A stretch of 35,308 nucleotides of DNA from Christensenella sp. UBA4636 (GCA_002405915.1 DHMS01000019.1:1-35308), one strand, 5' to 3'; positions 6,836 to 15,750 are shown, numbered from the stretch's first letter. Numbers and translations: made by a program. Notes: generated by a model from the sequence alone, not told the origin.

Positions 6836-7204
6836 ATGAATGGAAGCAAACTAAACGATTTTTTGCTTACTAAGGCGAAAAACATTCCGTTTGGAATTAT
6901 AAGCGGCAGTCTGGGGATAGTCGCTTTTTTTTCGACCGTCGGATTTGTCGTTGCGTATGCGATAAACGTCGGCATCGCCGCGCAGACTAATCGCACCATA
7001 ACGATTTTTTCGGTATGGTATCAAACGCTCTTGTTTTTCGTCGTGGCAATTTCGGTAATCGGCGCGATAGGCTCGCTCGTTATGTATATTTTAAAAAAGC
7101 GCGCTTTGATAGCCGCGCACGACCCGAAGTACTTCGACTTTATCGACGACGGCAACGAATCGGGAACGGACGAGAGAAAAACACAAGCGGGGGTGAACGC
7201 ATGA
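6836..7204 (+). CDS. Small two-helix membrane protein of the GH3 operon
   Basis: This 122-residue protein has no family I recognise. Two clear membrane segments are visible, about residues 17-44 (IPFGIISGSLGIVAFFSTVG onward) and 60-86 (TLLFFVVAISVIGAIGSLVM onward). A charged cytoplasmic-looking tail follows with KYFDFIDDGNE. AAGGAGG at 6823-6829 fixes the start; the upstream in-frame ATG at 6782 lies in the promoter region. Its stop overlaps the GH3 ATG by four bases (ATGA), so the two are translationally coupled and probably made together. A role in membrane insertion or as a partner of the GH3 anchor is a guess from context only. Confidence 0.7.
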   Translation: MNGSKLNDFLLTKAKNIPFGIISGSLGIVAFFSTVGFVVAYAINVGIAAQTNRTITIFSVWYQTLLFFVVAISVIGAIGSLVMYILKKRALIAAHDPKYFDFIDDGNESGTDERKTQAGVNA

Positions 7205-10200
7205 GTTACGTAAGAAAAAAGAAAAGCATATTCGCCACTTCCGTGTGGGTAATGCTCACGATATTTTTCACTCTCACAACGGCGTTTTTCGGCGTAGGCA
7301 CGAGCATAGCGATAGACAACGCCGCGCCTATAAACAAAACGCTCGGCATCAATACGTACGTTAAAGTTCAGACGGGGCAGGGTATGGGCGAAAAAGCCGA
7401 AAGATTTTCTTCCGATTATATCGAAAGGAACGCCGACGGCACGCCTATTTACGAAACGGACGCGCAAGGCAATAAATCGACGATAAAGGAAAATTCGTCG
7501 ATGCGCAAAAACTCGCAAGCCGTTTCCGAGCAGGTCGCGGTCGAAGGCACCGTGCTTTTGTGGAACAAGAGCGAAGCTCTACCGTTTTCGACTACCGAAA
7601 AGATAAGCCTTTTCGGCATAGCGAGCGCGGAAGGCAAGTACGCGGTGAGCGGTTACGGCTCGGGGCAAATCCCCGCCACGCCGACATACAATTCGCTTGC
7701 CAACGCGTTAAAGCAAAAGGGCTTTGACGTAAACGAAAAATTAGACCAAAGATACGCGTATTTTACCGACGAAAACGTCAAGAAAGGCGACTTTACTTAC
7801 GGGTTGCACGCGGGCAGATGGGTCGGTACTTATTCGGACGGCACAAACAAAAACTATCGCCCCGTATATTGCGTAAACGAAGTGCCGTGGAACGAAATTA
7901 AATCGGTCGCAACGGAAACGCTTCCCACGTATAACAACGCGGTTTTCGTCGTATCGCGTAGAGCCGGCGAGGACCAAGATATTATAGACAATGTGGAAAA
8001 CGGCGAAACGGACGTTAACGGCGGAATGAACCACCTCGAACTCTCGGTAGACGAAGCCGAAGTTTTAAAAGAGCTTGCCGCATTAAAGCGTACGGGCGTG
8101 GTTAAAAAGATAATCGTGCTTTTAAACACCGCAAACCCGCTTCAATTCGCCGAAATAACTAAGGACGAATATGCGATAGACGCGTGCCTTTGGACGGGAA
8201 TAGGCGGAAGCGAAGCCCTTGTCGGCGTTGCGGACGCGCTTTCGAACACCGGGTATATAGTTTCCGGTCACGCGCCCGACGCGCTTTTAATGAACAACCA
8301 CTTAACGCCTGCGGACGCTAACTTCGAGGACTTTACATGGACGAACTCAAACGTTAAGGAAAAACTTAAAGACTTAGCTTATCTCGACGACGAGTACAAG
8401 TATTATTACCAGACGCACAACCTCAAATATATGGTTTATCAAGAGGGAATTTACGTCGGATACAGATATTTTGAAACTCGTTACGAAGATTACGTTATGG
8501 ACAGATTCTCGGCAAACGGCGCGAACGGCGCGTTTGACGGGAACAAGTGGAACTATAAAAACGAAGTGGCTTTCTCGTTCGGCTACGGGCTTAGCTACAC
8601 GGAATTCGAACGCGAAAAACCGACGTTTAGGGAAGAGAATGACAAATACGTCGTTACGATGAAAATAAAGAACGCCGGTAGCAAGTATTCGGGCAAGGAC
8701 GTTTTGCAAGTTTACCTCAACAAGCCATACACCGATTACGACAAGGCGAACGGCGTTGAAAAGGCGGGTATTGAACTCGTAGGGTTTGCAAAAACGGGCG
8801 AACTAAAAGTAGGCGCGGACGGAGAAACGGTTACCGTTACCGTCGACAAAGAGTCTTTCCGCACTTACGATTCATACGGCGCAAAGACTTACATACTCGA
8901 AAAAGGCGATTATTATCTTTCGGTAGGCACTTCCGCGCACGACGCGCTTAACAACGTGCTTGCGGCAAAAGGCTACACACCCGCCAACACCGACGGCAGA
9001 ATGGACGCGGCGGGCGACGCGGATATGACTTACAAAATAACGATTGCCGAGGACGACTTCGAAACGTATTCCAAAAACGAGAACGGAGTCGAAATAACAA
9101 ACAGATTTGACGACGCCGACCTTAACCTTTACGAAGGCACTGCCGACCAAAAAATAAAATACGTTACGAGAAGCGACTGGAACGGCACCTACCCGACCGA
9201 AAGCGTTAAGCTCAAATGCGAAAACGACAGAATGGTTTACGATATGCAGTACGGACACGAAGTAACCGTTAAAGACGGCGACAAAATGCCCGTTTACGGC
9301 ACCGTTACTTCCTCGCAGGGCGCGCTCAACATAGCAATGCTCGAAGAGCTTAGCTACGACGACCCGCTTTGGGAAGACTTGCTCAACCAGATGACGCAGG
9401 AAGAGCAAATTTACATGATGAACTACGGCATGGGATACCTTGCCGGAGCCGAAAGCGTTGGCGCGCCGGGCGTAAAAGCTACGGACGGTCCGCAAGGGCT
9501 TTACCACACTAAATACGCTTTCCCGTCCCCGACGATGAGCGCGGCGACCTTCAACATCGACCTCGTACAAGAGCTCGGCGACGCTTACGCTCACGAAGCT
9601 TTGCATTCGGGCTACACAATGGTTTACGCTCCGGGCGGAAACATTCATCGCACGCTTTACTCGGGCAGAAACTTCGAATATTATTCCGAGGACGGATTTT
9701 TGGGCGGAAAAATGCTTGCCGCGCAGGTTAAAGGAATGGTAAACAAAGGCATAATCGTTTGCAGCAAACACTTTGCCTTCAACGACCAGGAGCTCAACCG
9801 TTACGGCGTCGCGACCTTCTTTAACGAACAGAGCGCGAGAGAAATATATCTGAGAGTATTCGAAAACGGCGTGCGCGAAGGCAAAATGAACGGGCTTATG
9901 TCGGCGTTCAACCGCATAGGCTGCACTTGGACAGGGAGGCACAAAGGGCTTTTAACCGACGTTCTCAGAAACGAATGGGGCTTCGTCGGGGTAGTCGAAA
10001 CGGACGCTTGCTCGGGCGCGCCGACCACGCCGCATATGGAAGACAAATACGCGCTTGCCGAAGGGCTTATCGCCGGAAACGACGTGTGGATGTCGAGAGG
10101 TTCAAAAACCTTGCTTGACGATTTCAAAAACAACGCCACGGTAATGCTTGCGCTCCGCGAATCGTGCCACAGAGTTTTGTATACTCAGCTCCACAGCGCG

Positions 10201-12858
10201 GCTATAAACGGCATAACCGTCAACACTAAAATGATACAGGTAACCCCGTGGTGGGAAGCCTTGCTGAAATTCCTTACCGCAACTTCCGCGGTTGCTGCAA
10301 CGCTCGCCCTCGTTATGGCGGTCGCAAGCGTGCTTTTGAACGGCAAACTCTATCCGCAAACGCTTGCAAAGCTTGAAAAACAACCGGAAAAAGCGAAAGA
10401 AGCGGATAATGCGACGAAGGCTTCTTTAGCGGCGGAAACGGGCGCGAAAGGCTCAACGGGCGGCGGCTCGCAAGGCTCCGTCGGTTCTATCGGCAGCGGC
10501 GGTTCGGGTAAAAAATTCACACTCACTCAAAAATCTTTCAACGCGATAGTCGCGGGCGCGCTTGCTTTTGTGTTCGTGTTATCGACCGTTATTTCTTCGA
10601 TAGTGTTCTTCTCGCCCGACCCCGCGCTCAAAGAAAACGGCGCGGGCGGCGGCGAAATTCACCTCTGCACGCACCACTGCCCAGTTTGCGGCAAGTGCAA
10701 CGATTACGAGTGCGAGGACCCCGTTTGCGCGGATAAGTGCAAGTGTACGGATATAACGATTGAAGCCGAGTCCGAATACGTCGAAAAGATAAACGGAACG
10801 AACGGCAACAGACTTTACACGGGCGTTGACGAAGAAAGAAACATTACTTACGTTACGGGCTTCGACGGCAACCCCGGCGCGAAGATGGTTTTCAAATTCC
10901 TTTCGGACAAAGCGGGCAGAACGCTTATGAAAGCGACGATAAGGAGAAGACCTTGGAACTTTGACTTGCATGAGTTCGTCAATATTTACGTCAACGGCGA
11001 GAAGATTGATTACGAACACCGCCTTATCGGCACAAGCGATGACACATGGACGGATGACGGCACCGAGGGCAAAGGCGACTTCGACACCTTCAACTTAAAG
11101 AACTTCGAAATTGTAGAAGGGCTTAACGAGGTGACTTTCGAAGTCGGCACTAAGAGCGGCGGTCAATGCCCGCACTTCGACAAAATCGAACTCATCGCCA
11201 CAAGCGTTATCTTCGATTACCGCCATACATGCGCAAGCAAGTGCGCGGTTTGCGGAAAATGCAAAAACCTCGAATGCGACGACGATATAGTCTGCAAAGA
11301 AAAATGCGATTGTAAGTCGGTAACGATAGAAGCCGAATCGGAATTCGTAGAGAGAAAGAAAGCCGACGGCTCGGCTTTGAACACGGCAACCGAGAACGAC
11401 GTTACTTTCGTTAAAGATTTGAACGGTAACGCGAACGCAACGATAACCTTTAAAGTATCTTCCGATAAGGAAGCGAAAGCGGCGCTTAACGCAACGCTGA
11501 GAATGATGCCGTGGGCATTCTCGCTCAATCAATACGTGGATATCGAAGTCAACGGCGAAAAGGTCGAATACAAGGCTAATCTCAAAAAGGACGAGAACGA
11601 AGAACACGATACCCCCGCAAAATGCGACTTTACGAGCGTTGAACTTGCGGTCGTAAACTTCAAAAAAGGCGTAAACATCGTTAAGTTTATCGTCAAGGGC
11701 GGAAGTTACCCGCAATGCCCGGACTTCGACAAGCTTGAAATAGTAAGCCCCGCCGAGGTCAAGGAATGCGCTCATAAGTGCGAACACGTTTGCGCGCTCT
11801 GCGGCAAGTGCCTTGACAAAACTTGCACGGATATCGTTTGCGAAGAGAAATGTTCTTGCAAAGTTAGCGTAATAGAAGCGGAAGCCGATTCCGTAGACAG
11901 AAAGAAAGCGGACGGCTCGGCTCTGAATACGGCTACCGAAAACAATATTACTTTCGTTAAGGATTTGAACGGCAACGCAAACGCAACCGTTACTTTCAAG
12001 TTCAATTCCGATAAAGACTGCTCGGTGCTTTTGAAAGCGACTTTCCGCGCCATGCCTTGGGATTTCCCGCTTCATCAGTACGTCGGCATAGAAGTCAACG
12101 GAGCTATGCTTGACTATAACAAAATGCTTCCGAAAGACGTGAATTCCGACCATGACACCCCCGCAAAATGCGACTTTGTTAGCGTGGAATTAGGCACGAT
12201 TACTTTAAATAAAGGTTCCAACGTTATTAAGTTTATCGTGAAAGAAGCAAGCTATCCGCAATGCCCAGACTTCGACAAGATAGAGATTTTCGGCGACGTG
12301 GAAATAAGCGAGTATTCGCACAAATGCGAAAGCGTTTGCCCCGTCTGCGGGAAATGCGCCAACAAGGCTTGCGAGGACGATATCGCTTGCAAGGAAAAAT
12401 GCGACTGCACCGTTAAAACTATTGAAGCCGAGTCCGACGACGTGACGATAACACAGGCTGAAACGCCCGCTACATGGGGCGGAGTTGTGAAAGGCTCCAA
12501 CGAATACGGCGGCTACATTAAAGCGGAAAACGGCAACGCGGGTTCTAAGATAACTTTCAAAGTCACCGCGGAAAAAGCCGGCAAAGCCTTGCTCAGAGTG
12601 TATATCGCGCCCAAGTGCAACGATTATTACTTCCACAACGAATACACCGTCAAAATAAACGGCGCGGAGTATACGTTCGAAAGTAAAATGGTCGAAAAAG
12701 ACGAGGAACTTAGCGACAATCAATGGCTTGCGCACAATTACGTTTGCGTCGTGATAGGAGAGGTCGACCTCTCCTTGGGCGAAAACTCTATCGAGTTTTC
12801 GCAGAAAGGTTATGCGGGAACGATAATGGATAAAATCGATTTCGTTATAGCCGCTTAA
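7201..12858 (+). CDS. Membrane-anchored GH3 glycoside hydrolase with reversed domain order and four CBM-like modules
   Basis: The 1885-residue product begins with a membrane helix (residues 9-35). The GH3 C-terminal domain comes first (about 100-460), then a fibronectin-III-like domain (475-590), then the GH3 N-terminal barrel (about 715-980). The barrel holds D762 in KATDGPQGL, K856-H857 in SKHFAFND, and the likely nucleophile D935 in GVVETDA. This reversed order is known for beta-glucosidases of Ruminococcus albus and Butyrivibrio. Two more helices follow (about 1022-1046 and 1113-1135) around a Ser/Gly/Lys-rich linker. The rest is four repeats of a Cys-rich linker (starting near 1155, 1342, 1525, 1707; core C-x2-C-G-K-C) plus a module starting I/V-E-A-E-S/A, probably CBM6/35-like. 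Topology would place enzyme and modules outside. The start is the ATG overlapping the previous stop, after GGGGGTG. The probable role is hydrolysis of plant or host glycans at the cell surface; the exact substrate is not readable. Confidence 0.9.
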   Translation: MSYVRKKKSIFATSVWVMLTIFFTLTTAFFGVGTSIAIDNAAPINKTLGINTYVKVQTGQGMGEKAERFSSDYIERNADGTPIYETDAQGNKSTIKENSSMRKNSQAVSEQVAVEGTVLLWNKSEALPFSTTEKISLFGIASAEGKYAVSGYGSGQIPATPTYNSLANALKQKGFDVNEKLDQRYAYFTDENVKKGDFTYGLHAGRWVGTYSDGTNKNYRPVYCVNEVPWNEIKSVATETLPTYNNAVFVVSRRAGEDQDIIDNVENGETDVNGGMNHLELSVDEAEVLKELAALKRTGVVKKIIVLLNTANPLQFAEITKDEYAIDACLWTGIGGSEALVGVADALSNTGYIVSGHAPDALLMNNHLTPADANFEDFTWTNSNVKEKLKDLAYLDDEYKYYYQTHNLKYMVYQEGIYVGYRYFETRYEDYVMDRFSANGANGAFDGNKWNYKNEVAFSFGYGLSYTEFEREKPTFREENDKYVVTMKIKNAGSKYSGKDVLQVYLNKPYTDYDKANGVEKAGIELVGFAKTGELKVGADGETVTVTVDKESFRTYDSYGAKTYILEKGDYYLSVGTSAHDALNNVLAAKGYTPANTDGRMDAAGDADMTYKITIAEDDFETYSKNENGVEITNRFDDADLNLYEGTADQKIKYVTRSDWNGTYPTESVKLKCENDRMVYDMQYGHEVTVKDGDKMPVYGTVTSSQGALNIAMLEELSYDDPLWEDLLNQMTQEEQIYMMNYGMGYLAGAESVGAPGVKATDGPQGLYHTKYAFPSPTMSAATFNIDLVQELGDAYAHEALHSGYTMVYAPGGNIHRTLYSGRNFEYYSEDGFLGGKMLAAQVKGMVNKGIIVCSKHFAFNDQELNRYGVATFFNEQSAREIYLRVFENGVREGKMNGLMSAFNRIGCTWTGRHKGLLTDVLRNEWGFVGVVETDACSGAPTTPHMEDKYALAEGLIAGNDVWMSRGSKTLLDDFKNNATVMLALRESCHRVLYTQLHSAAINGITVNTKMIQVTPWWEALLKFLTATSAVAATLALVMAVASVLLNGKLYPQTLAKLEKQPEKAKEADNATKASLAAETGAKGSTGGGSQGSVGSIGSGGSGKKFTLTQKSFNAIVAGALAFVFVLSTVISSIVFFSPDPALKENGAGGGEIHLCTHHCPVCGKCNDYECEDPVCADKCKCTDITIEAESEYVEKINGTNGNRLYTGVDEERNITYVTGFDGNPGAKMVFKFLSDKAGRTLMKATIRRRPWNFDLHEFVNIYVNGEKIDYEHRLIGTSDDTWTDDGTEGKGDFDTFNLKNFEIVEGLNEVTFEVGTKSGGQCPHFDKIELIATSVIFDYRHTCASKCAVCGKCKNLECDDDIVCKEKCDCKSVTIEAESEFVERKKADGSALNTATENDVTFVKDLNGNANATITFKVSSDKEAKAALNATLRMMPWAFSLNQYVDIEVNGEKVEYKANLKKDENEEHDTPAKCDFTSVELAVVNFKKGVNIVKFIVKGGSYPQCPDFDKLEIVSPAEVKECAHKCEHVCALCGKCLDKTCTDIVCEEKCSCKVSVIEAEADSVDRKKADGSALNTATENNITFVKDLNGNANATVTFKFNSDKDCSVLLKATFRAMPWDFPLHQYVGIEVNGAMLDYNKMLPKDVNSDHDTPAKCDFVSVELGTITLNKGSNVIKFIVKEASYPQCPDFDKIEIFGDVEISEYSHKCESVCPVCGKCANKACEDDIACKEKCDCTVKTIEAESDDVTITQAETPATWGGVVKGSNEYGGYIKAENGNAGSKITFKVTAEKAGKALLRVYIAPKCNDYYFHNEYTVKINGAEYTFESKMVEKDEELSDNQWLAHNYVCVVIGEVDLSLGENSIEFSQKGYAGTIMDKIDFVIAA

Positions 12859-12867
12859 TATAAAACA

Positions 12868-12932
12868 ATGCTAAAAACTTGCCTGCAAAATAAGCCGCAG
12901 GTTTAAGGCGTTGAAAATAAAATAATTTTCAG
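12868..12932 (+). other. Hairpins between the GH3 gene and the mini-protein gene
   Basis: CCTGC and GCAGG near 12881-12904 can pair, and GAAAAT with ATTTTC (about 12914-12930) form a second small stem just before the Shine-Dalgarno of the 51-residue gene. Neither has a proper T run, so they look like attenuating or processing structures, not a full terminator. Confidence 0.35.
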
Positions 12933-12945
12933 GAGAGGTAAAAAC

Positions 12946-13101
12946 ATGCAAAACAAAACTAAGTTCGAGCCTTGCGAAGTATCGCTCATGATATTCGATA
13001 GGCAAACGGATTTAATCGTGACGAGCGGCGCACATGACGCGCCCGAAGCCTGGTTTGGCGAAGGGAATTTTTCAGGAGGTACGGGCAATGAAAACCATTA
13101 A
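12946..13101 (+). CDS. 51-residue mini-protein coupled to the secreted CBM protein
   Basis: A short gene with AGGAGAGG at 12931-12938 before its ATG and a stop 14 bases inside the next gene, in another frame. The product has the pattern F-E-P-C-E-V near residue 7, then D-L-I-V-T-S-G and a Gly/Asn/Asp-rich tail. The divergent 36-residue gene at 15057-15167 has the same F-x-P-x-E-V followed by V-L-T-D-S. From memory, short proteins with an x-P-x-E-V start and a D-V-I-T-T-S-like middle occur widely in Clostridia without known function. There is no signal peptide or membrane helix. It could be a peptide precursor, a secretion partner or a coupling leader. Confidence 0.62.
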   Translation: MQNKTKFEPCEVSLMIFDRQTDLIVTSGAHDAPEAWFGEGNFSGGTGNENH

Positions 13102-14989
13102 AAAGCTTGCTTTAACTTTGCTTGCCGTATTCACGCTCGCTTGCGGCGTAGCGGGGCTTGCAACAATAAAAACTCAAAAAGTTTACGCGGACGGCACGTT
13201 GTACGCCAACGTAAACGTAGGCAAGGATATTTCTTTAAAACTCACCGCCACGATAGACGGCGCAACTTCCGCTTCGGCGACTTTTAATTGGGAAGGTAAC
13301 GAAGCCGACGGCACGGAAAAGGCTGAAGCTTACGTCGATACCGTTATCGGCGAAAAAAGCGAAAACGGAACATTCGTTTTCACGTATAAAGGCATAGGCG
13401 CGCAGTACCTCGGAAAAACCGTTGCGGTTACCGTAAAATACGATACGGAAAACAAAACCGAAGTCGTTTATACCGAGAAAACCCTTTCGGTAAAAGATGT
13501 TTTGACCGCTTACCGTAACTCTTCCGCAATCGCCCTCGGCATAAGCCCCGCGGCGTTCGAAGAGATAAAAACTCTTTCCGCCGATATCTTGAATTACGGA
13601 GCGGCGGCTCAAGAGTATATGAAAGTCGATACTTCCGCGCCCGTTAACGACGGTTTAACTTCTTCCGATTATACCACCGTTGATTTTACAAAGTTAGAGG
13701 GCGAATTGCCCGCAAAAGGCGACCTTAATTTCGTTATGGGCGTAAGGTTCGATTACAATATTCAACCCATGGCAAAATTCACGAGCGCAGCCGAAAATTT
13801 GACCGCAAAAATCAACGGTACCGAAGCCGAAATTGAAGCTCTGGGCGAAAATCAATACAAAATAATTTATAAGGACTTCGATATCCTTTCCGTTGACGAA
13901 GCTTACACTTTTGAAGTTTCTGCAGACGGCGAGAAGATAGGCTCGGCAACTTGCAGTCTTGCGGCTCTCGCCAAAAATTACAATATGGCAATCTTGCGCG
14001 CGGCATACGCTTACGGCACGGCGGTTTCAAATTATCTCGAAGCCAAAAAGACCCTTGTCATAGAAGCCGAATCCGATTACGTGGTAAGAAAGAAAGCCGA
14101 CGGAACGGGGTTGACCATTGCGACGGAAAACGATATTTCATTTTTAAAAGATTTAAACGGTAATGCTAATGCGACGATTTCTTTCAGCGTAGGTGCGGAC
14201 GAAGATTGTGTTGCAACGCTCAAGGCTACACTGCGTATGATGCCATGGGCGTTTGAGCTTTCTAAATATGTCGGCGTTGAAGTTAACGGCGAAAGCATTA
14301 CTCCTAAATATAATTTGCAGAAAGACCCAAACGAGGCTCATACCAAGCCGGCGGAATGTGATTTCACGACGATAGAGATAGGTGATATAACGCTTAAAAA
14401 AGGCTTCAACACGATAAAGTTCATTGAAAACTACCAGGGGACAAATTCACAATTCCCTGATTTCGATAAAATAGAAATAACGGCTGAAACTGCACTTAGA
14501 GAATATTTACATATATCCGTAATCGAGGCGGAATCCGATTGTGTTTCGGTAAAACAAGCTGACGAACCTAAGTGGGGCGGTGTAACTACAAACGGCACTA
14601 CCGACGGCAAAGGAAGGCTTAAAGTCGAGAACGAGAACGCAGGCGCAAGCTTTACTTTTAATATTACGTCTGATGCAGAAAGCGAATTTATACTTTTTGC
14701 ATATATTACTCCGAAATCATTTGATTATTATTTGCATAATGATTACGCGCTAATGGTTAATGATGGAGATATTACTTATGAAACGGCAATGATTGCAACG
14801 CCGGGTAACGGTGTGGAATATGACGGTGCATGGGCGAAATACTTTGTAAGAGTTAAAGTGGCAACTATAAAACTTAAAGCGGGAACAAACACTATTACGT
14901 TTACCGCCAAAAATACTGCAGGTCTTATCATGGATAAGATTGAACTTATTTCGACGAGCGCAACCGTCACGGGTGTAGCTCAAGCTTAA
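13088..14989 (+). CDS. Secreted surface protein with two CBM-like modules
   Basis: The 633-residue product has a signal peptide ending near residue 34 (KVYA before DGTLY). Residues 35-320 form an uncharacterised region with two halves; the stretch ILNYGAAAQEYM is a phrase often seen in clostridial surface proteins of unknown role. Residues about 325-475 and 480-625 are two modules beginning VIEAESD that closely match the third and fourth modules of the GH3 enzyme, in the same order. The Cys-rich linkers of the GH3 protein are missing. The start at 13088 follows AGGAGG (13073-13078) inside the 51-residue gene; an earlier ATG at 13034 would give a non-signal extension and is rejected. No membrane anchor or sortase motif is seen, so it is probably released or held by glycan binding. 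A bidirectional terminator follows. Confidence 0.82.
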   Translation: MKTIKKLALTLLAVFTLACGVAGLATIKTQKVYADGTLYANVNVGKDISLKLTATIDGATSASATFNWEGNEADGTEKAEAYVDTVIGEKSENGTFVFTYKGIGAQYLGKTVAVTVKYDTENKTEVVYTEKTLSVKDVLTAYRNSSAIALGISPAAFEEIKTLSADILNYGAAAQEYMKVDTSAPVNDGLTSSDYTTVDFTKLEGELPAKGDLNFVMGVRFDYNIQPMAKFTSAAENLTAKINGTEAEIEALGENQYKIIYKDFDILSVDEAYTFEVSADGEKIGSATCSLAALAKNYNMAILRAAYAYGTAVSNYLEAKKTLVIEAESDYVVRKKADGTGLTIATENDISFLKDLNGNANATISFSVGADEDCVATLKATLRMMPWAFELSKYVGVEVNGESITPKYNLQKDPNEAHTKPAECDFTTIEIGDITLKKGFNTIKFIENYQGTNSQFPDFDKIEITAETALREYLHISVIEAESDCVSVKQADEPKWGGVTTNGTTDGKGRLKVENENAGASFTFNITSDAESEFILFAYITPKSFDYYLHNDYALMVNDGDITYETAMIATPGNGVEYDGAWAKYFVRVKVATIKLKAGTNTITFTAKNTAGLIMDKIELISTSATVTGVAQA

Positions 14990-15018
14990 GCTTAATGACA
15001 AAAATTTATAAAAAAACC

Positions 15019-15046
15019 ATCGGCGGAGAGTTTTCTCTCCGCCGAT
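15019..15046. terminator. Bidirectional terminator between convergent surface genes
   Basis: A perfect 12-bp stem, ATCGGCGGAGAG with CTCTCCGCCGAT, and a TTTT loop. TTTTAAC follows on the plus strand. On the minus strand GG and seven T follow. It ends the plus-strand CBM protein and the minus-strand 36-residue gene. Confidence 0.85.
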
Positions 15047-15056
15047 TTTAACTTTG

Positions 15057-15167
15057 TCAATCTTGTTCTTGAATTATCGGGTCGTCTATTTCAATTATTG
15101 TGGAGTCCGTCAAAACTTTGGTTGTTATAAATATTATTTCTACTTCTGTCGGTATAAATGTTTTCAT
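15057..15167 (-). CDS. 36-residue mini-protein, divergent member of the F-x-P-x-E-V pair
   Basis: On the minus strand AGAGG lies about 9 bases before ATG (15167) and the frame ends at TGA (15059-15057), ten bases before the shared terminator. The product opens MKTFIPTEVEIIFITT and continues with V-L-T-D-S, then an acidic tail with DDP. It resembles the 51-residue protein at 12946-13101 in its F-x-P-x-E-V start and the hydrophobic stretch leading to a T-x-S-like site. It lacks a signal peptide. Coding status rests on the ribosome site, a matching terminator and the paralogue. It could be a peptide signal precursor for the AgrC-like kinase upstream, but nothing shows this directly. Confidence 0.55.
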   Translation of the reverse strand: MKTFIPTEVEIIFITTKVLTDSTIIEIDDPIIQEQD

Positions 15168-15190
15168 ATGTTTAGACCTCTGTTAACGAT

Positions 15191-15702
15191 ATGGAAAAGA
15201 AATTGAAAAACAATGTAATTTTAGCACTTGTAATCGCTGTGGCGATTAGCTTTTCGGCTTTATTGCCGCTTGTAGTGAAGGAGCATAGGTTTAACGCGGC
15301 GCAGGCTCGCGCGGTTGCGACGTTGGACGAAAACGCCGATAACTACAACGCGGGAACCATTGTTTTAAGCGACACGACGAGGGCTGAAGCGGAAAACTTT
15401 CCGAAACTCTCGGCGCGAAGCTTAGAATAACGAGCGACGGGAGTTACGATTGGTCGATAATAGAAGACGAGCAAGGACACGAATACGGCGAATGGACCGT
15501 TGCCTTGGAACCGACGGTTAACGCCGAGGGGCGCGAGTACAGAAAGTGCTTGCGTTGCGAACACCGCGAAGAGCGTTCGGTTGAAAAATTAAAAGGCGGT
15601 TGCGGCGGGTCTATTTATGCGGACGGCGGCTTATTCGCGATTATTCTTGCGCTTGCCGTGAGCGTTGCTACCGTGATTAGAAAGCGCGGAAAACAAAGAT
15701 AA
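15191..15702 (+). pseudogene. Frameshifted remnant of a surface-anchored protein
   Basis: Two reading frames belong together. The first (15191-15430) begins with a signal-like helix after MEKKLKNN and runs to an early stop. The second continues in the -1 frame to 15702 and ends in a membrane helix and a KRGKQR tail. Adding one A to the A4 run at 15393-15396 joins them into a 170-residue protein reading AEAEKLSETLGAKLRITSDG across the break. The front resembles the start of large clostridial surface proteins, and the back (EYGEWTV, CLRC, GCGGSIYADGG, helix, basic tail) resembles their C-terminal anchor, so the middle seems deleted as well. No Shine-Dalgarno precedes the start. A sequencing error in the A run could explain the frameshift but not the missing middle. 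Confidence 0.7.
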
Positions 15703-15711
15703 AGCAAAAAC

Positions 15712-15750
15712 AAAAAAAGACAGGCGTGGCGGTTTCTTCGCTTGTCTTTT
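15712..15750 (+). terminator. Terminator after the surface-protein remnant
   Basis: AAAAGACAGGCG pairs with CGCTTGTCTTTT (one wobble) across a 12-base loop, followed by TTTTCTC. Confidence 0.7.

Noticed and set aside
8872..9942. Long minus-strand open frame of 356 codons inside the GH3 gene
   Set aside because: It mirrors the codon bias of the GH3 gene, lacks a ribosome site and reads as a low-complexity Val/Arg/Phe-rich chain.
11095..12153. Minus-strand open frame of 352 codons antisense to the CBM-like repeats
   Set aside because: It arises from repeated codon use on the coding strand; its own repeats follow those of the sense modules and no start signal is present.
15391..15420. Programmed -1 frameshift in the surface-protein remnant
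   Set aside because: No slippery heptamer in the right phase or downstream stem is seen; a lost A plus a missing middle fits decay better.
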